Under the pieces are notes generated by a model, which saw only the letters and a program-made list of their open reading frames with translations, did no database searches and was not told the DNA's origin. This document shows positions 17,470 to 26,780 of a stretch of 64,000 bases of DNA, one piece after another. Positions within the stretch are counted from its first letter, which is position 1, and each line of letters starts with the position of its first letter. Made by a program: the position numbers and the translations under genes. Source of the stretch: Parasulfuritortus sp049322515 (lineage in GTDB: Bacteria; Pseudomonadota; Gammaproteobacteria; Burkholderiales; Thiobacillaceae); the NCBI GenBank assembly GCA_049322515.1, contig JBMOQW010000031.1:127754-191753 (forward strand), in the 5' to 3' direction.

Positions 17470-18924
17470 CTAGTCGGGTGTCCCTGGAGCGATGGGGGTT
17501 GTAACAGTGTGCCTGTCAACGATGTCGCCACACTGATCGCCAGTGTCCTTGTTGAGTATCAAAAACCAATCCCCCAGCCCCGGGGGCGGGGGCAGGGGGG
17601 TAAACCGATCCTCCACGATCATGGCGTTATCGACGGCGCGTTCGGAGAGATCGCCGGAGATCCATTGTGGACAATAGCGTTCGTCTTTGGCCAGTCCCTG
17701 AAGCAAGACTTTGCCCTGCGCTGGCCGATCATTAGGAAACCATACCAAGGCTCTGTGTCCTTCATCCATGCGAACCAGTGGGGTGGATTCTACGGGACCA
17801 TGTTCAACATATAACAAGGCATGAGGTCGAGCAGGCAAGGCTGACCAATCGAGGGCCTCGAAGAAATGTCGAAGTTTGCCAACCAGAGGCGCCCCCGGGC
17901 GTTGGGCAGCCACCCACCATGGTGGGGCTTTGCCGTACCCAGCGCTGAAACGTGTATCAGCGACCGACTGCACGGGGTACCACAAGCCATGCGAACCGTA
18001 GCTATAGCCAACCGCACCAGACATGACTGCCCGGATCATGCAACGGCGAACATCATTCGCAGAGACACGGCCGTAGATGCCTTCATACAGGCATTCTGCC
18101 TCGATGACTGGGCGTGCTGGCTGGCCTGGTTTGGCGATGGATTGGTAAATGGAAGCTGGGCTGGTGGCCCCTGAATGACCGGACTGCACCATGATGAAAT
18201 CCAGCATGGCCATGGGTTCGATGACCGATGCCTTCCTTCGATGATCCGCGGGATGCAGACTGAGTGGCCGCTTTCGACTGTCCCGTGCCCGGATGAAATC
18301 GACCAATGCGCTGATTTTCTTGAGGCGCTCGGGGGGCGCATTAAGATTATATTCGCCAGCCACGAACCAGACGACATCGTATGGGTTCAGGGCTTGAATC
18401 AAATCCCCCCAGAGTCGCTGGAGCATGTCGATGTCATAACGGTCCAGGTCTGTATGAAAACCGACGCCGATGGCCACCGTCATGCCTTTTTCGTTGGCAT
18501 ACGCAACGTATCGCCGTACGTGGTCCCAATAGCGCGCCGAGTCCGGATGCGGCGTTGGTTCGGCATACAGATCCAATACCGATTTTCCCTCGAAGGGCGT
18601 GGGGCCCAAAAATGCCAGTTGCAGCGCGTTGAAACCCTGGCTTGAACGAAGATCGACCAGATAGCGAAACATCGAATCGATCGCAGGATTCGACGAGGCA
18701 TCGATTGGACACAGTTCGGATGGACAAAACCAGTAGGTATCGGCCAGCCAGAGGATGGCGCTCGTATTGTTGCCGGTATAGCGAAATGCGAAGGCATTTT
18801 CCGGCGAGGTCATGGTGTGAGGTGCCGGATTTTTGGCCTCGGGAGAAACGTCGGCCAGGGCGCTGATCGACAGAAATCCCATACAAAGGGCCCCTCGGAC
18901 CCCCCAGTCGAGCACCTTGGCCAC
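17470..18924 (-). CDS. DUF4038/apiosidase-like glycoside hydrolase, exported
   Basis: A 484-residue TIM-barrel-like protein. SAILWLADTYWFCPSELCP is close to the family motif [FW]LGDTxW, and later segments include WDHVRRYVAYANEKGMTVAI, DVVWFVAGEYNLNAPPERL with a probable catalytic glutamate, and VIEAECLYEGIYGRVSANDV. The GTG at 18924 gives a credible signal peptide (VAKVLDWGVRGALCMGFLSI with an ALA-D cleavage site) and has an AAGG upstream. The frame remains open to 19278, so a longer product cannot be excluded. The protein is probably periplasmic or secreted and flanked by two WbsX-like genes, which suggests it trims or remodels the same glycan. Confidence 0.72.
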   Translation of the reverse strand: MAKVLDWGVRGALCMGFLSISALADVSPEAKNPAPHTMTSPENAFAFRYTGNNTSAILWLADTYWFCPSELCPIDASSNPAIDSMFRYLVDLRSSQGFNALQLAFLGPTPFEGKSVLDLYAEPTPHPDSARYWDHVRRYVAYANEKGMTVAIGVGFHTDLDRYDIDMLQRLWGDLIQALNPYDVVWFVAGEYNLNAPPERLKKISALVDFIRARDSRKRPLSLHPADHRRKASVIEPMAMLDFIMVQSGHSGATSPASIYQSIAKPGQPARPVIEAECLYEGIYGRVSANDVRRCMIRAVMSGAVGYSYGSHGLWYPVQSVADTRFSAGYGKAPPWWVAAQRPGAPLVGKLRHFFEALDWSALPARPHALLYVEHGPVESTPLVRMDEGHRALVWFPNDRPAQGKVLLQGLAKDERYCPQWISGDLSERAVDNAMIVEDRFTPLPPPPGLGDWFLILNKDTGDQCGDIVDRHTVTTPIAPGTPD

Positions 18925-19174
18925 CGCGCCTTGCCAGGCTTCAGCGAATGCGAGTGTCCAAGGATCGACTAAGCCAACCTCGCATCGCCGGTCCTGCCCG
19001 TGCAGGTGATCCGGGACATCGCTTTGCCTGGGCACCCGTCTGGCCGAAAACCCAGTACGAACAAGGCACCGAATTCCGACCCTCGCTGGACTGTCGGGCT
19101 TAACAAAGGGCTTGATCAGCGATGGCAAGAAGGGTGTAGGACGGCGCATTGATGAAGGACCCGACCAGAAAGCA

Positions 19175-20263
19175 CTAGGTCTTGGCGGGGGAGGCGCCCA
19201 GTTCGGCTGCGAGTGCCTCCAGATAGGCACGGCCATTTTGCAAATCAGGTTCCAGATAGTTGCCCTCGGCCCACTCATTCCAGGCGTTCACGAACAGAAT
19301 CTGTTCCTCCGTGGGCTTTTCCATCACAACCCCCAGTGCTTTGCGAACCTGGGCTCTGAAAAGCTCGGGCGAACCCTCGATAACTACTGCGCCCCGTACG
19401 CTGCGTCGTGCGGTATTGTCCCAATTCACAAACACTGAAGGGAAATAGCGCGCATGCTTGGGGGCTACTGCATCCATGCGTCGAACAAACTCCGAGTAAG
19501 TCATTACCTTCAACTCTGGGTGTCGGATGCCCAAGCGAAGGTTGCGAAGATGCCGTCGGGGCGAATAGCGCTCCTTGGTTTGATCCCCGATCAAGTCGAG
19601 TTGGGGACGGAAGTTCAAGGTGTGGTCGAATCCGTGCTGCGATAGATCCTTGCCGCGACGATGGCTATCTACCCCGACGAGGTAAGGATTAACGCCCAAT
19701 TCCTTGTCGATGACGGATCGATAAATCTCCAGGGAGGCTTCCAGATCGGGGATATCGAAGGGCCTGTAGATCATGAACATGGGGCGCCCATGGACGCGAA
19801 TGTAGCGCGTGTCTGAAAATGCTTTGGCCAGCCAGCGGGCATGACGTTCATGATCCGAAGCAGAGTAGCCCTGCTTGATCAATATCTCCTTTTCCTCGCC
19901 AAGCCAGCGGCGCGACCAAGTTTCATTGGCCCAGCACAGCATGAACGGAAAATCCGGAGCGCCGGATGCCAGCACTTCATTGAAGGGACGCTCGATCAGC
20001 CTGTGGCCTTCAAACCAATAGTGGTAATAGCAAAAGCCCTCGATGCCATATTGACGGGCCAGGTCGGCCTGCGCATTCCGGGTCTCTGCCAGTCGTAAAT
20101 CCGTGAATCCTAAATCTGCCGGGATTTTTGGCTGTTGGTGGCCGCGAAACAGCGGCTTCGCTTTCGCGACATTGGTCCATTCAGTGAAACCCTCGCCCCA
20201 CCACGAGTTGTTTTCAGCGATCGGATGAAATTGCGGGAGATAGATGGCAATCGTACGAGGCAT
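19175..20263 (-). CDS. WbsX-like GH99-fold protein, copy 2
   Basis: A 362-residue paralogue of the product at 16371-17465. It shares AIYLPQFHPIAENNSWWGEG, FTEWTNVAKAKPLF, YGIEGFCYYHYWFEGHRLIE, FMLCWANETWSRRW and the C-terminal FVNAWNEWAEGNYLEPD. The middle region differs, with an HRRGKDLSQHGFDHTLNFRP stretch. The two copies flank the DUF4038 gene. They are diverged in sequence, so this is probably an old duplication or separate acquisition with different substrates. The function is not established. Confidence 0.85.
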   Translation of the reverse strand: MPRTIAIYLPQFHPIAENNSWWGEGFTEWTNVAKAKPLFRGHQQPKIPADLGFTDLRLAETRNAQADLARQYGIEGFCYYHYWFEGHRLIERPFNEVLASGAPDFPFMLCWANETWSRRWLGEEKEILIKQGYSASDHERHARWLAKAFSDTRYIRVHGRPMFMIYRPFDIPDLEASLEIYRSVIDKELGVNPYLVGVDSHRRGKDLSQHGFDHTLNFRPQLDLIGDQTKERYSPRRHLRNLRLGIRHPELKVMTYSEFVRRMDAVAPKHARYFPSVFVNWDNTARRSVRGAVVIEGSPELFRAQVRKALGVVMEKPTEEQILFVNAWNEWAEGNYLEPDLQNGRAYLEALAAELGASPAKT

Positions 20264-20388
20264 GATCTAGGAAGGTTAGTGGCGACTATTGATCCGGTAC
20301 GGCAAGGGATTGAATGCCAAGCTACCCCCGCCGCAGCCACTCCATGTTCTGAGTGGCGCGGCAACGTAGGGCAGTAAGGCGCTATGTC

Positions 20389-21543
20389 CTAAACACTGGA
20401 ATTTGCGCGTGCAGTGGACAAGAATATTTCGTTCATGTTTTCCAAGTACACGGGCAGTGAAAATCGAGCATGGGCATGCAGTTTAGCTTGGCATCCCATC
20501 TTGGTCCTCAAGGTCGGGTCTTCCACCAGGGTGGTGATGGCATTTGCCAGGGCTGATATATCGCCGACCTCCAGCATGATCCCGGTTTCGCCATCCATGA
20601 CAATCTCGGAGGGGCCGCCACACCGCGTCGCGATGACCGGCAAACCATAGCCCATCGCCTCGACCAGGCTTCGGCCAAAGGCTTCGCCGCGTGATGCCGA
20701 GACGAGAATGTCCGCGTTCGAGTAAAGCATCGAGGTATCCGCCACCCAACCCAAATGCCGGACAGTGGGTCGGATGGTGTTGAGTAATTCAATCCTGGCT
20801 GAAATATGCTCGGACCAGTACTTTCGGTCCACTTCCCCGGCAATGTCGAGGCTGAGCCTTGCCAGGGTTTCCGGATCAAGCCGCAGCAGGGCCTCGAGAA
20901 TGAGATCGAGGCCCTTGAGATGCCCCATGTAGCCCACGGTGAGCAGACGAACCTGGCCGTCGACCCTGGCAGGGACAGGATGGTCGGGCAAGTTCCAAGT
21001 GAAGCCATTGTGCACGACCAGGGCATTGGCGTGCCTGACGCCAGCGTATGTCTTCTTGAGATGCTTAGAGTTGTAGATCACATACCGGGAGAGGCTGCTC
21101 GCCACGGTGCCAATCAATGCATTTGAAAACAGGCAACGCAACTGTTCATTGCCTGCAGCAGCTTCTCTCAAGTGCCAGATGTGGCTCTTTCCCAGCAAGC
21201 GTGCGGCAATAGCAAAATCAATGACTGTCACCGTATTGGTGTATACGACATCGTAGTTACCACGCTTGATGATCTGGATCGCCCGGAATATCGCGGCGGG
21301 CAGCCTCAACAGCATCAAGTAGGGGGTCCATCTTCGGGAGGCATTCCGGATCGGTAGCCAGAGACGAAATGGATGGATGATCACGGGGATGCGAGCCGTC
21401 TGGAGGCGCTCCACGAGTGGCCCGGGCCGGGGTGTGCACACTTCGATTTCGTGGCCCATGGCGTCCAAGCCTTCCACCGTGTCGCAGAAGGATCGCTGAG
21501 CACCATACAGTGTCGAGTCATGCGAAATGGCAAGGATTCTCAT
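20389..21543 (-). CDS. Glycosyltransferase family 4
   Basis: A 384-residue GT-B enzyme. The N-terminus is MRILAISHDSTLYGAQRSFC. The donor domain has LLTVGYMGHLKGLDLILEAL and SASRGEAFGRSLVEAMGYGL followed by PVIATRCGGPSEIV, with the glutamate of LVEAMG at the usual donor site. It lies in the middle of the minus-strand glycosyltransferase series, with a 125-nt gap on the WbsX2 side and about 190 nt on the other side. Confidence 0.9.
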   Translation of the reverse strand: MRILAISHDSTLYGAQRSFCDTVEGLDAMGHEIEVCTPRPGPLVERLQTARIPVIIHPFRLWLPIRNASRRWTPYLMLLRLPAAIFRAIQIIKRGNYDVVYTNTVTVIDFAIAARLLGKSHIWHLREAAAGNEQLRCLFSNALIGTVASSLSRYVIYNSKHLKKTYAGVRHANALVVHNGFTWNLPDHPVPARVDGQVRLLTVGYMGHLKGLDLILEALLRLDPETLARLSLDIAGEVDRKYWSEHISARIELLNTIRPTVRHLGWVADTSMLYSNADILVSASRGEAFGRSLVEAMGYGLPVIATRCGGPSEIVMDGETGIMLEVGDISALANAITTLVEDPTLRTKMGCQAKLHAHARFSLPVYLENMNEIFLSTARANSSV

Positions 21544-21736
21544 ACCCAGCAGAGTCTAGCACCACTCCAGACGCCACCAGATAGCTCGCAAAGATCACTA
21601 CGCAATTCCTCTCATCGGACGCCTCGCCGCATGCGTGCACCTCGAGGCACCGGTCGTCCCAGCGAGGACGAGAAATCGAGTCAAGCGCGATTCGTCAATG
21701 CCGGCCCAATCCGCCGTCAAGATGCCCATGCCATGG

Positions 21737-22930
21737 TCAACCCCTCGATTGGTCCAGGGTGTGGTATATCGCATCCAATATCCGGGGCAGGATGACATCG
21801 GGGGCATGCTCTGTACGTACCCGGTGCTTGGCCACTTCACCCATGTCATGCATTTTGGACGCCTCAGACAACAATTCCATGACAGCCTCTGCCATGCCAG
21901 GGAGGTCCATATAAGGCGTTGCCCGTCCCGCGTCCTCGCGAACGAACTCGGGTGCACCGCCACTCTGATCGAAGCACACGGTCGGTACACCCAGTGATGC
22001 CGCCTCCATTACCACCAGCGGGAAAGAGTCTTCGCGGGCCAGCAGGACATGGAGGTCGAAGGTCGATATCCAGTCCGCAGGAGTCTTGCTGACCCCCACA
22101 AAATGCATGCGGCCCGCCAGTCCCGCGCGGCGCAGGTCATCTTGCGCCGTTTCGAACGGGTATTCGGGTGCATTGGCGCCGAGCCAGACAAAATGGATCG
22201 GCCGCCCCTGGGTATGGGTGGGAAAAAGTCTGGCAAAGGGCACCGCCAAATCCGCACCCTTGCGGATATTCCCGTGGCCACAAAAGCCAATGACCCAGGC
22301 ATTGGGCTCAATGCCGAGGGGACCCAGCAGGTGGGTCCGCAACTGGTCCTTTGGCGCCGAAGGGACGGTATCCACGGGAACAAACCCATAGATGCGTTCG
22401 ATCTTGTGCGCTTCCGATGCGAATTGTCTGGCCAGATGTTCGGTCACCGCGTTTGACACCCCGATGATGTGATCCGAAGCATGCAGCTGTACGTGTGCCT
22501 TGCCGCGGCCATATTGCCTGATCGCGGAGGGCAATTCATGGACATGAGACAAGACCTTGGTGTTGGCCAACTCCAGGCCTTCAAGCAAATCACCCTGAGT
22601 GATGGTATTGAGATAGAGCAGGTCGGGACGTAACTGATTTATCAAGGACTGCAAATCACGCAATGGCGTGGCCTTCGAATCTGTGCCCTTCAAGAAATTA
22701 CGAACTCGATCACGCAAGGTTCGTCTAGGGGTCGATGCCGTGGATAGAACGAAGGTCGGGCAAACCTCTGCAAAGGCTTGAACCATTTCACCCTGTGCGC
22801 GCAGGGCAACAGCGATGTCCAGTGAGCTGTGCTTGATGAGCCAGCGAACCATGTTCAACAGAAAGAGTGTCCCACCGGCTCGATAAGCATCATGTGCAAC
22901 GAAGAGAATCTTGGTAGCGGTATCAGACAT
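21737..22930 (-). CDS. Glycosyltransferase family 4
   Basis: A 397-residue GT-B enzyme starting at MSDTATKILFVAHDAYRAGG. An upstream in-frame extension of 27 residues is not supported. The donor half has VIGFCGHGNIRKGADLAVPF and LLAREDSFPLVVMEAASLGV followed by PTVCFDQSGGAPEFV. The REDSFPLVVMEA motif holds the donor glutamate. It is in the same orientation as its neighbours, and the acceptor sugar cannot be inferred. Confidence 0.88.
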   Translation of the reverse strand: MSDTATKILFVAHDAYRAGGTLFLLNMVRWLIKHSSLDIAVALRAQGEMVQAFAEVCPTFVLSTASTPRRTLRDRVRNFLKGTDSKATPLRDLQSLINQLRPDLLYLNTITQGDLLEGLELANTKVLSHVHELPSAIRQYGRGKAHVQLHASDHIIGVSNAVTEHLARQFASEAHKIERIYGFVPVDTVPSAPKDQLRTHLLGPLGIEPNAWVIGFCGHGNIRKGADLAVPFARLFPTHTQGRPIHFVWLGANAPEYPFETAQDDLRRAGLAGRMHFVGVSKTPADWISTFDLHVLLAREDSFPLVVMEAASLGVPTVCFDQSGGAPEFVREDAGRATPYMDLPGMAEAVMELLSEASKMHDMGEVAKHRVRTEHAPDVILPRILDAIYHTLDQSRG

Positions 22931-23062
22931 CACGGGTCTCACATAAACGGGGGGGCAACTTGTTAAGGCCTCGCTTCGTTGCGCCAGCAAAGGCAGGCGC
23001 TTAGTAAACAATGCCCTGCGTGGCTGAAAGCTGAAAACTTCATAGCGTTCTGTTTCCCGCCT

Positions 23063-24040
23063 TTACAAGAATCGCGACCGGCGTCTGGGCAAGAAACATG
23101 ACAAATAGCTTCTGATTACTCTGTAATTTGCCGGATGCGCTTTCAGCGCGCTCCAGAAAAGCGTTCGAGCGGCGATTCGGTTGCCTTGCCGCATCATCAA
23201 TCCCCCCCAATATGAAGCCCCCTTGATCACGGCATGCTTGAGATCCTTCTTCCTGGCATCTGCGCGTCTGATGGCTTCATCCATGTTTTCCGGCAGCCCA
23301 GCGCGTCGATCTTTGGCTAGTTCCTGGTAGACGAAGGCAGATCGAAGTTGGGGCAGCATTTTTTGTACAGTGATCTGGCCTTCATGGATACGGTAGTGCA
23401 TGAGTACATCCGGGATGTTGGCGACCGTGCCTAGCTCAGAGAGCCTCAGAAACAAATCATAATCCTGTGCATATCTGTTCACGATTTGACGATAGCCGCC
23501 CAGTGCCTTGACATGACGAGTTCGCATCATGACGGAAGGGTGGCAAAAGGGATTGCCTTCGTTCATCAGGTATTTTTGCAAGGCATCGTTGTTATGTGGC
23601 GGGCGACCTTTGGCAAATTGAAGCCCACTTCCATCAATGTAATCAAATAATGTACCCAACAGAACTAAATCATCGTTCGCAATAAATTCTGCAACCTGGC
23701 AAGCAAACCTGTTTGGAAGACTGACATCGTCAGCATCCATCCTGGCAGTAAATTCACCGTTGATGTGTGCCAATAATTCGTTCAAGGCACCCACCAGTCC
23801 CTTGTTTTCTGTAAAATTTACGATCTTTATTCTTGAATCTTGTGTTTTATATTTATTTAGAACATCCAGGGTGTTATCAGTAGATGCATCGTTGGCAATT
23901 ATGAATTCGAAGTTTTTGTAGGTTTGGTAAAGTACTGAATCAATTGCTTCCTCCAAATATTTGCCGCCATTGTGAACAGACATGATCACGGACACTAGAG
24001 GGGCTGTATTTGTATCGGTATTTGTAATGTTCATCACCAT
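23063..24040 (-). CDS. Glycosyltransferase family 2
   Basis: A 325-residue GT-A enzyme. It contains PLVSVIMSVHNGGKYLEEAI, EFIIANDASTDNTLDVLNKY and ELLAHINGEFTARMDADDVS, with DADD as the metal-binding motif, then HYRIHEGQITVQKM near the end. The first two-thirds is clearly richer in A and T and in Asn, Lys and Ile codons than the genes around it. That, plus AT-rich flanking sequence, suggests horizontal acquisition of this gene and its methyltransferase neighbour. Confidence 0.88.
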   Translation of the reverse strand: MVMNITNTDTNTAPLVSVIMSVHNGGKYLEEAIDSVLYQTYKNFEFIIANDASTDNTLDVLNKYKTQDSRIKIVNFTENKGLVGALNELLAHINGEFTARMDADDVSLPNRFACQVAEFIANDDLVLLGTLFDYIDGSGLQFAKGRPPHNNDALQKYLMNEGNPFCHPSVMMRTRHVKALGGYRQIVNRYAQDYDLFLRLSELGTVANIPDVLMHYRIHEGQITVQKMLPQLRSAFVYQELAKDRRAGLPENMDEAIRRADARKKDLKHAVIKGASYWGGLMMRQGNRIAARTLFWSALKAHPANYRVIRSYLSCFLPRRRSRFL

Positions 24041-24147
24041 CTCGGATGTTCAAATACTTGATTCAAATTCATGTTGTGAATGAAGATCGGAAATAGTGTG
24101 GTCAACTGTCGATAGACCAATTATGTGGCTGTGTTGTTTATGACTCA

Positions 24148-25080
24148 TCAGATCGCTGGCTTTTTTATGAGCACATTGAGGCCTTGAGTGGTTATGTCGG
24201 CATAAGTCAGCCCTCTTCCTGAAAATGCCTTTGGAAAGCGTGTAACCAAATCTATGTGCGAGTCCAAGGTGTAATGGTTGTTTAATACGACTTCGCAGTG
24301 GCTGCTTGCCCACAGGCTATCGAACTGCTCAACGCGCCAACGATTCAGCGGTTGCAATTCATCCAGATCTTGGCCCAGATCCCTGATGCCGAGCGATCTC
24401 AGCTTGTTGTCAATGAAATCCTCGCTGAACAAAAACTGAGGGTAGGGCATCGGCAGCATCCGATAAGCATGCAGACCCCATGGGCCACAGTAGAGTGGGC
24501 CGAAATCAAGGTAGATATATCCCCCCGGTCTGAGAGCAGATTGCATGCGGTGCAAGACACTGGCCGGGTTGGGGAAGTGTTCGAAGGCATTGAATGAATA
24601 GATCAGATCGTAGGGGCCGCCTGGGAGTGGGATGGCTTCGACGGCCAAGTCGATGGCGTCGAATGCAAGTTCATGAGCGCGGGGGTCACGCCAATCTTGC
24701 AGGTCGGTCAGATGCATGGTGATGCCAAAGGACGCCAAAGCACGTGCGGTCATGCCGTCGCCGCAGCCGACTTCGAGCGCCTGTGACCTTGGCGTGAGCG
24801 TCGGGATGGCCTGGACGATCCGCTCTGCACGGGAAATGCCACGTTGCCAATTCTCGCGATCCCCATAGCCGTATTCACCCGGGCCCGAATACAGCTTGGC
24901 AAGCTGGTCGTAGGCGCGCTCGGATTCGGAGGTGTCATAGGGCGTGGAAGAGGCGATGATTTTCTCGACGCTATCTTTCATGCGTCGGGCTGTCGCTTCT
25001 ACAGTGATTTGATGTTTGTAACGATCGACAGCCCAATAGGCGCGCTTACTGGCTTGAATGTAAAAGGAGAACGGTAGCAT
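24148..25080 (-). CDS. Class I SAM-dependent methyltransferase
   Basis: A 310-residue protein. The SAM-binding motif I is seen as QALEVGCGDGMTARALASFG near residue 100, followed by the acidic loop LTDLQDW, motif IV-like YDLIYSFNAFEHFPNP and motif V-like ALRPGGYIYLDFGPLY. Such proteins in polysaccharide loci cap chains or methylate sugars. A terminal methylation that stops polymerisation is one possibility because Wzm/Wzt genes lie just upstream, but that is inference. No Shine-Dalgarno sequence is obvious before the ATG. Confidence 0.85.
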   Translation of the reverse strand: MLPFSFYIQASKRAYWAVDRYKHQITVEATARRMKDSVEKIIASSTPYDTSESERAYDQLAKLYSGPGEYGYGDRENWQRGISRAERIVQAIPTLTPRSQALEVGCGDGMTARALASFGITMHLTDLQDWRDPRAHELAFDAIDLAVEAIPLPGGPYDLIYSFNAFEHFPNPASVLHRMQSALRPGGYIYLDFGPLYCGPWGLHAYRMLPMPYPQFLFSEDFIDNKLRSLGIRDLGQDLDELQPLNRWRVEQFDSLWASSHCEVVLNNHYTLDSHIDLVTRFPKAFSGRGLTYADITTQGLNVLIKKPAI

Positions 25081-25466
25081 CTATCGGTAACCTGTCACTT
25101 TTGCGGGAATGCCCTTCATGATCGAATAGGGATCGCATGATCGGGTGACCACTGCGCCGCTAAACCACCGTGTTTGTGAATCATGCTATATGGATTTGCG
25201 CTGCAATCATATCCGTTGATCATGGTTACGCTAAAAGTCATAAGCAATGCTCTTATGCAAACTTCTCATTTCCGGCCCAATATGAATTAATCGACCGACT
25301 TTCCAAAAACTTGGCAGATCGGGCCATGTTATCGCCCTAGGCAATATTGGCGAGGGGGATTTAAAATAACATAAGTCGCCATCTTCTGTGATTAAGATAA
25401 GGCAGGTATTGGCCAGTCTTGGTAACTTGGCGTGAAGTGCTCACATCCATGAAGCGCACATATTGT
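25081..25466. other. AT-rich intergenic region, no gene seen
   Basis: These 386 nt between the second Wzt-like gene and the methyltransferase are distinctly AT-richer than the rest of the locus. The minus-strand promoter for the methyltransferase and glycosyltransferase run should lie here, but I could not identify a convincing -35/-10 pair. A TGCGGGAATGCC near 25104 may be a fragment of the short intergenic repeat family. No open reading frame of note is visible. Confidence 0.5.
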
Positions 25467-26780
25467 CTAACAGCCTGAATTGACTGACTTGGTGTATGGA
25501 TCAGACAGGTTTAGCATTTGTTGCCAGCGGCTCTTGATCTGTACAAATGCGAAATCTGAATATCTCGCGCGATTGTCGTCCGGCCGGGCACGCACTTCAA
25601 ACGGGCAAATGTTGTTTGCCCCCCAAATCAGCTGGCCCCAATTGTCTTTCACGCCGAGCCTGAAGCAATAGACTCCGGGCATGAGCGGCAGATCGGTCAG
25701 GGTGCAAACAAACTCATTGTGGCCCTCACTCAGGGTAAAGGGGCCGACGCTGGGAGCGCTGGTGAGTTCGGAGATCGCGACCGGGAGGTAATCCAAGGTC
25801 AGAACGGCAAGCCCCATGTCGAGACGTGGGATCTCACGCTGACTTTCTATGACGATGCGCACCGTCAATGCCGAGCCGAATTCCACCGAATAGCCGGCTT
25901 CGGTGCGAGTGTCAGTTTCAATGGTCACGGAAGTGACATCGATGATGCCGGACGATTCGATCACCCAGGCCGCATGGGGTTGCGCAGAACGCGACTTTGC
26001 GAGTTCCTTGTTCTGGACCTTCTCGTAAAACTCGCCCACGACAGGACCGGGCATGCCGTCGGCGACAACCTTGCCATGATCGAGCATGATGACACGTGTG
26101 CAAACCCGTTCGAGTTGGCGGACATTGTGACCGACGATCAATACCGTGCGGTTTGACTCGTGGATCAGTCGCTGCATCCGCTCGATGCTTTTGCGTTGAA
26201 ACTGGAGATCTCCCACAGCGAGCACTTCGTCCACGATCAAGATCTCCGAGTCGATGGCGGTGGCGATGGCATAGCCCAGCCGGACCTGCATGCCCGAGCT
26301 GTAGCGCTTGATTGGGGTGTCGATGAACTGACCCAGCTCTGAGAATTCGATGATCTCGTCGATCTTTGCGTCGATTTCTGGCCGAGTGAGTCCCAAGATG
26401 GTGGCGTTGAGATAGATATTCTCTCGTCCGGTCATTTCCCCCACCAAGCCGGCGCCCACTTCAATCAGCGGGGCGATCCGGCCATTTACCTTGATCTTTC
26501 CGCTGGTTGGTTTCGTGATTTGGCACAACAACTTGAGCAGCGTGCTTTTGCCCGCCCCGTTATGGCCAATGATGCCGACCACCTCGCCCCGGCGTATGGA
26601 CATGGAAACATCGTCGAGGGCCCGGAAGCGTTGCCGTGGGGGGACGGGTTTCCCTAGCAGGCGACGACCGAGGGTGCGGATGCCTTCCAGTGCGCCGAGC
26701 CGGTATTCCTTGACCAGGTTCTTGACTTCGATGATCGGCGCTTCGTGACTGGGGTCTGGCATGGGGGTATCAGATGACAT
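25467..26780 (-). CDS. wzt: Wzt-like ABC transporter ATPase with C-terminal glycan-binding domain (copy 1)
   Basis: A protein of about 437 residues. The ATPase domain has Walker A GHNGAGKST, Q-loop ICQITKP-like LLCQITKPT, signature YSSGMQVRLG and Walker B ILIVDEVLAVGD. A C-terminal domain of about 170 residues, after residue 260, resembles the Wzt carbohydrate-binding domain that recognises the capped end of the exported polysaccharide. It forms an O-antigen-type exporter with the Wzm-like permease whose stop it overlaps by 11 nt. The start could also be at 26762, giving MPDPSHEAPIIEVKNL. The C-terminal domain differs strongly from that of copy 2 at 28122-29399, while the ATPase halves are nearly the same. 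Confidence 0.88.
   Translation of the reverse strand: MSSDTPMPDPSHEAPIIEVKNLVKEYRLGALEGIRTLGRRLLGKPVPPRQRFRALDDVSMSIRRGEVVGIIGHNGAGKSTLLKLLCQITKPTSGKIKVNGRIAPLIEVGAGLVGEMTGRENIYLNATILGLTRPEIDAKIDEIIEFSELGQFIDTPIKRYSSGMQVRLGYAIATAIDSEILIVDEVLAVGDLQFQRKSIERMQRLIHESNRTVLIVGHNVRQLERVCTRVIMLDHGKVVADGMPGPVVGEFYEKVQNKELAKSRSAQPHAAWVIESSGIIDVTSVTIETDTRTEAGYSVEFGSALTVRIVIESQREIPRLDMGLAVLTLDYLPVAISELTSAPSVGPFTLSEGHNEFVCTLTDLPLMPGVYCFRLGVKDNWGQLIWGANNICPFEVRARPDDNRARYSDFAFVQIKSRWQQMLNLSDPYTKSVNSGC

Noticed and set aside
18925..19278. N-terminal extension of the DUF4038 protein by up to 118 residues
   Set aside because: It carries no export signal or family similarity and overlaps the upstream WbsX gene. 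The GTG at 18924 gives a credible signal peptide.
24050..24313. Small minus-strand frame inside the methyltransferase gene
   Set aside because: It overlaps the methyltransferase coding sequence and shows no distinct family or ribosome-binding site.
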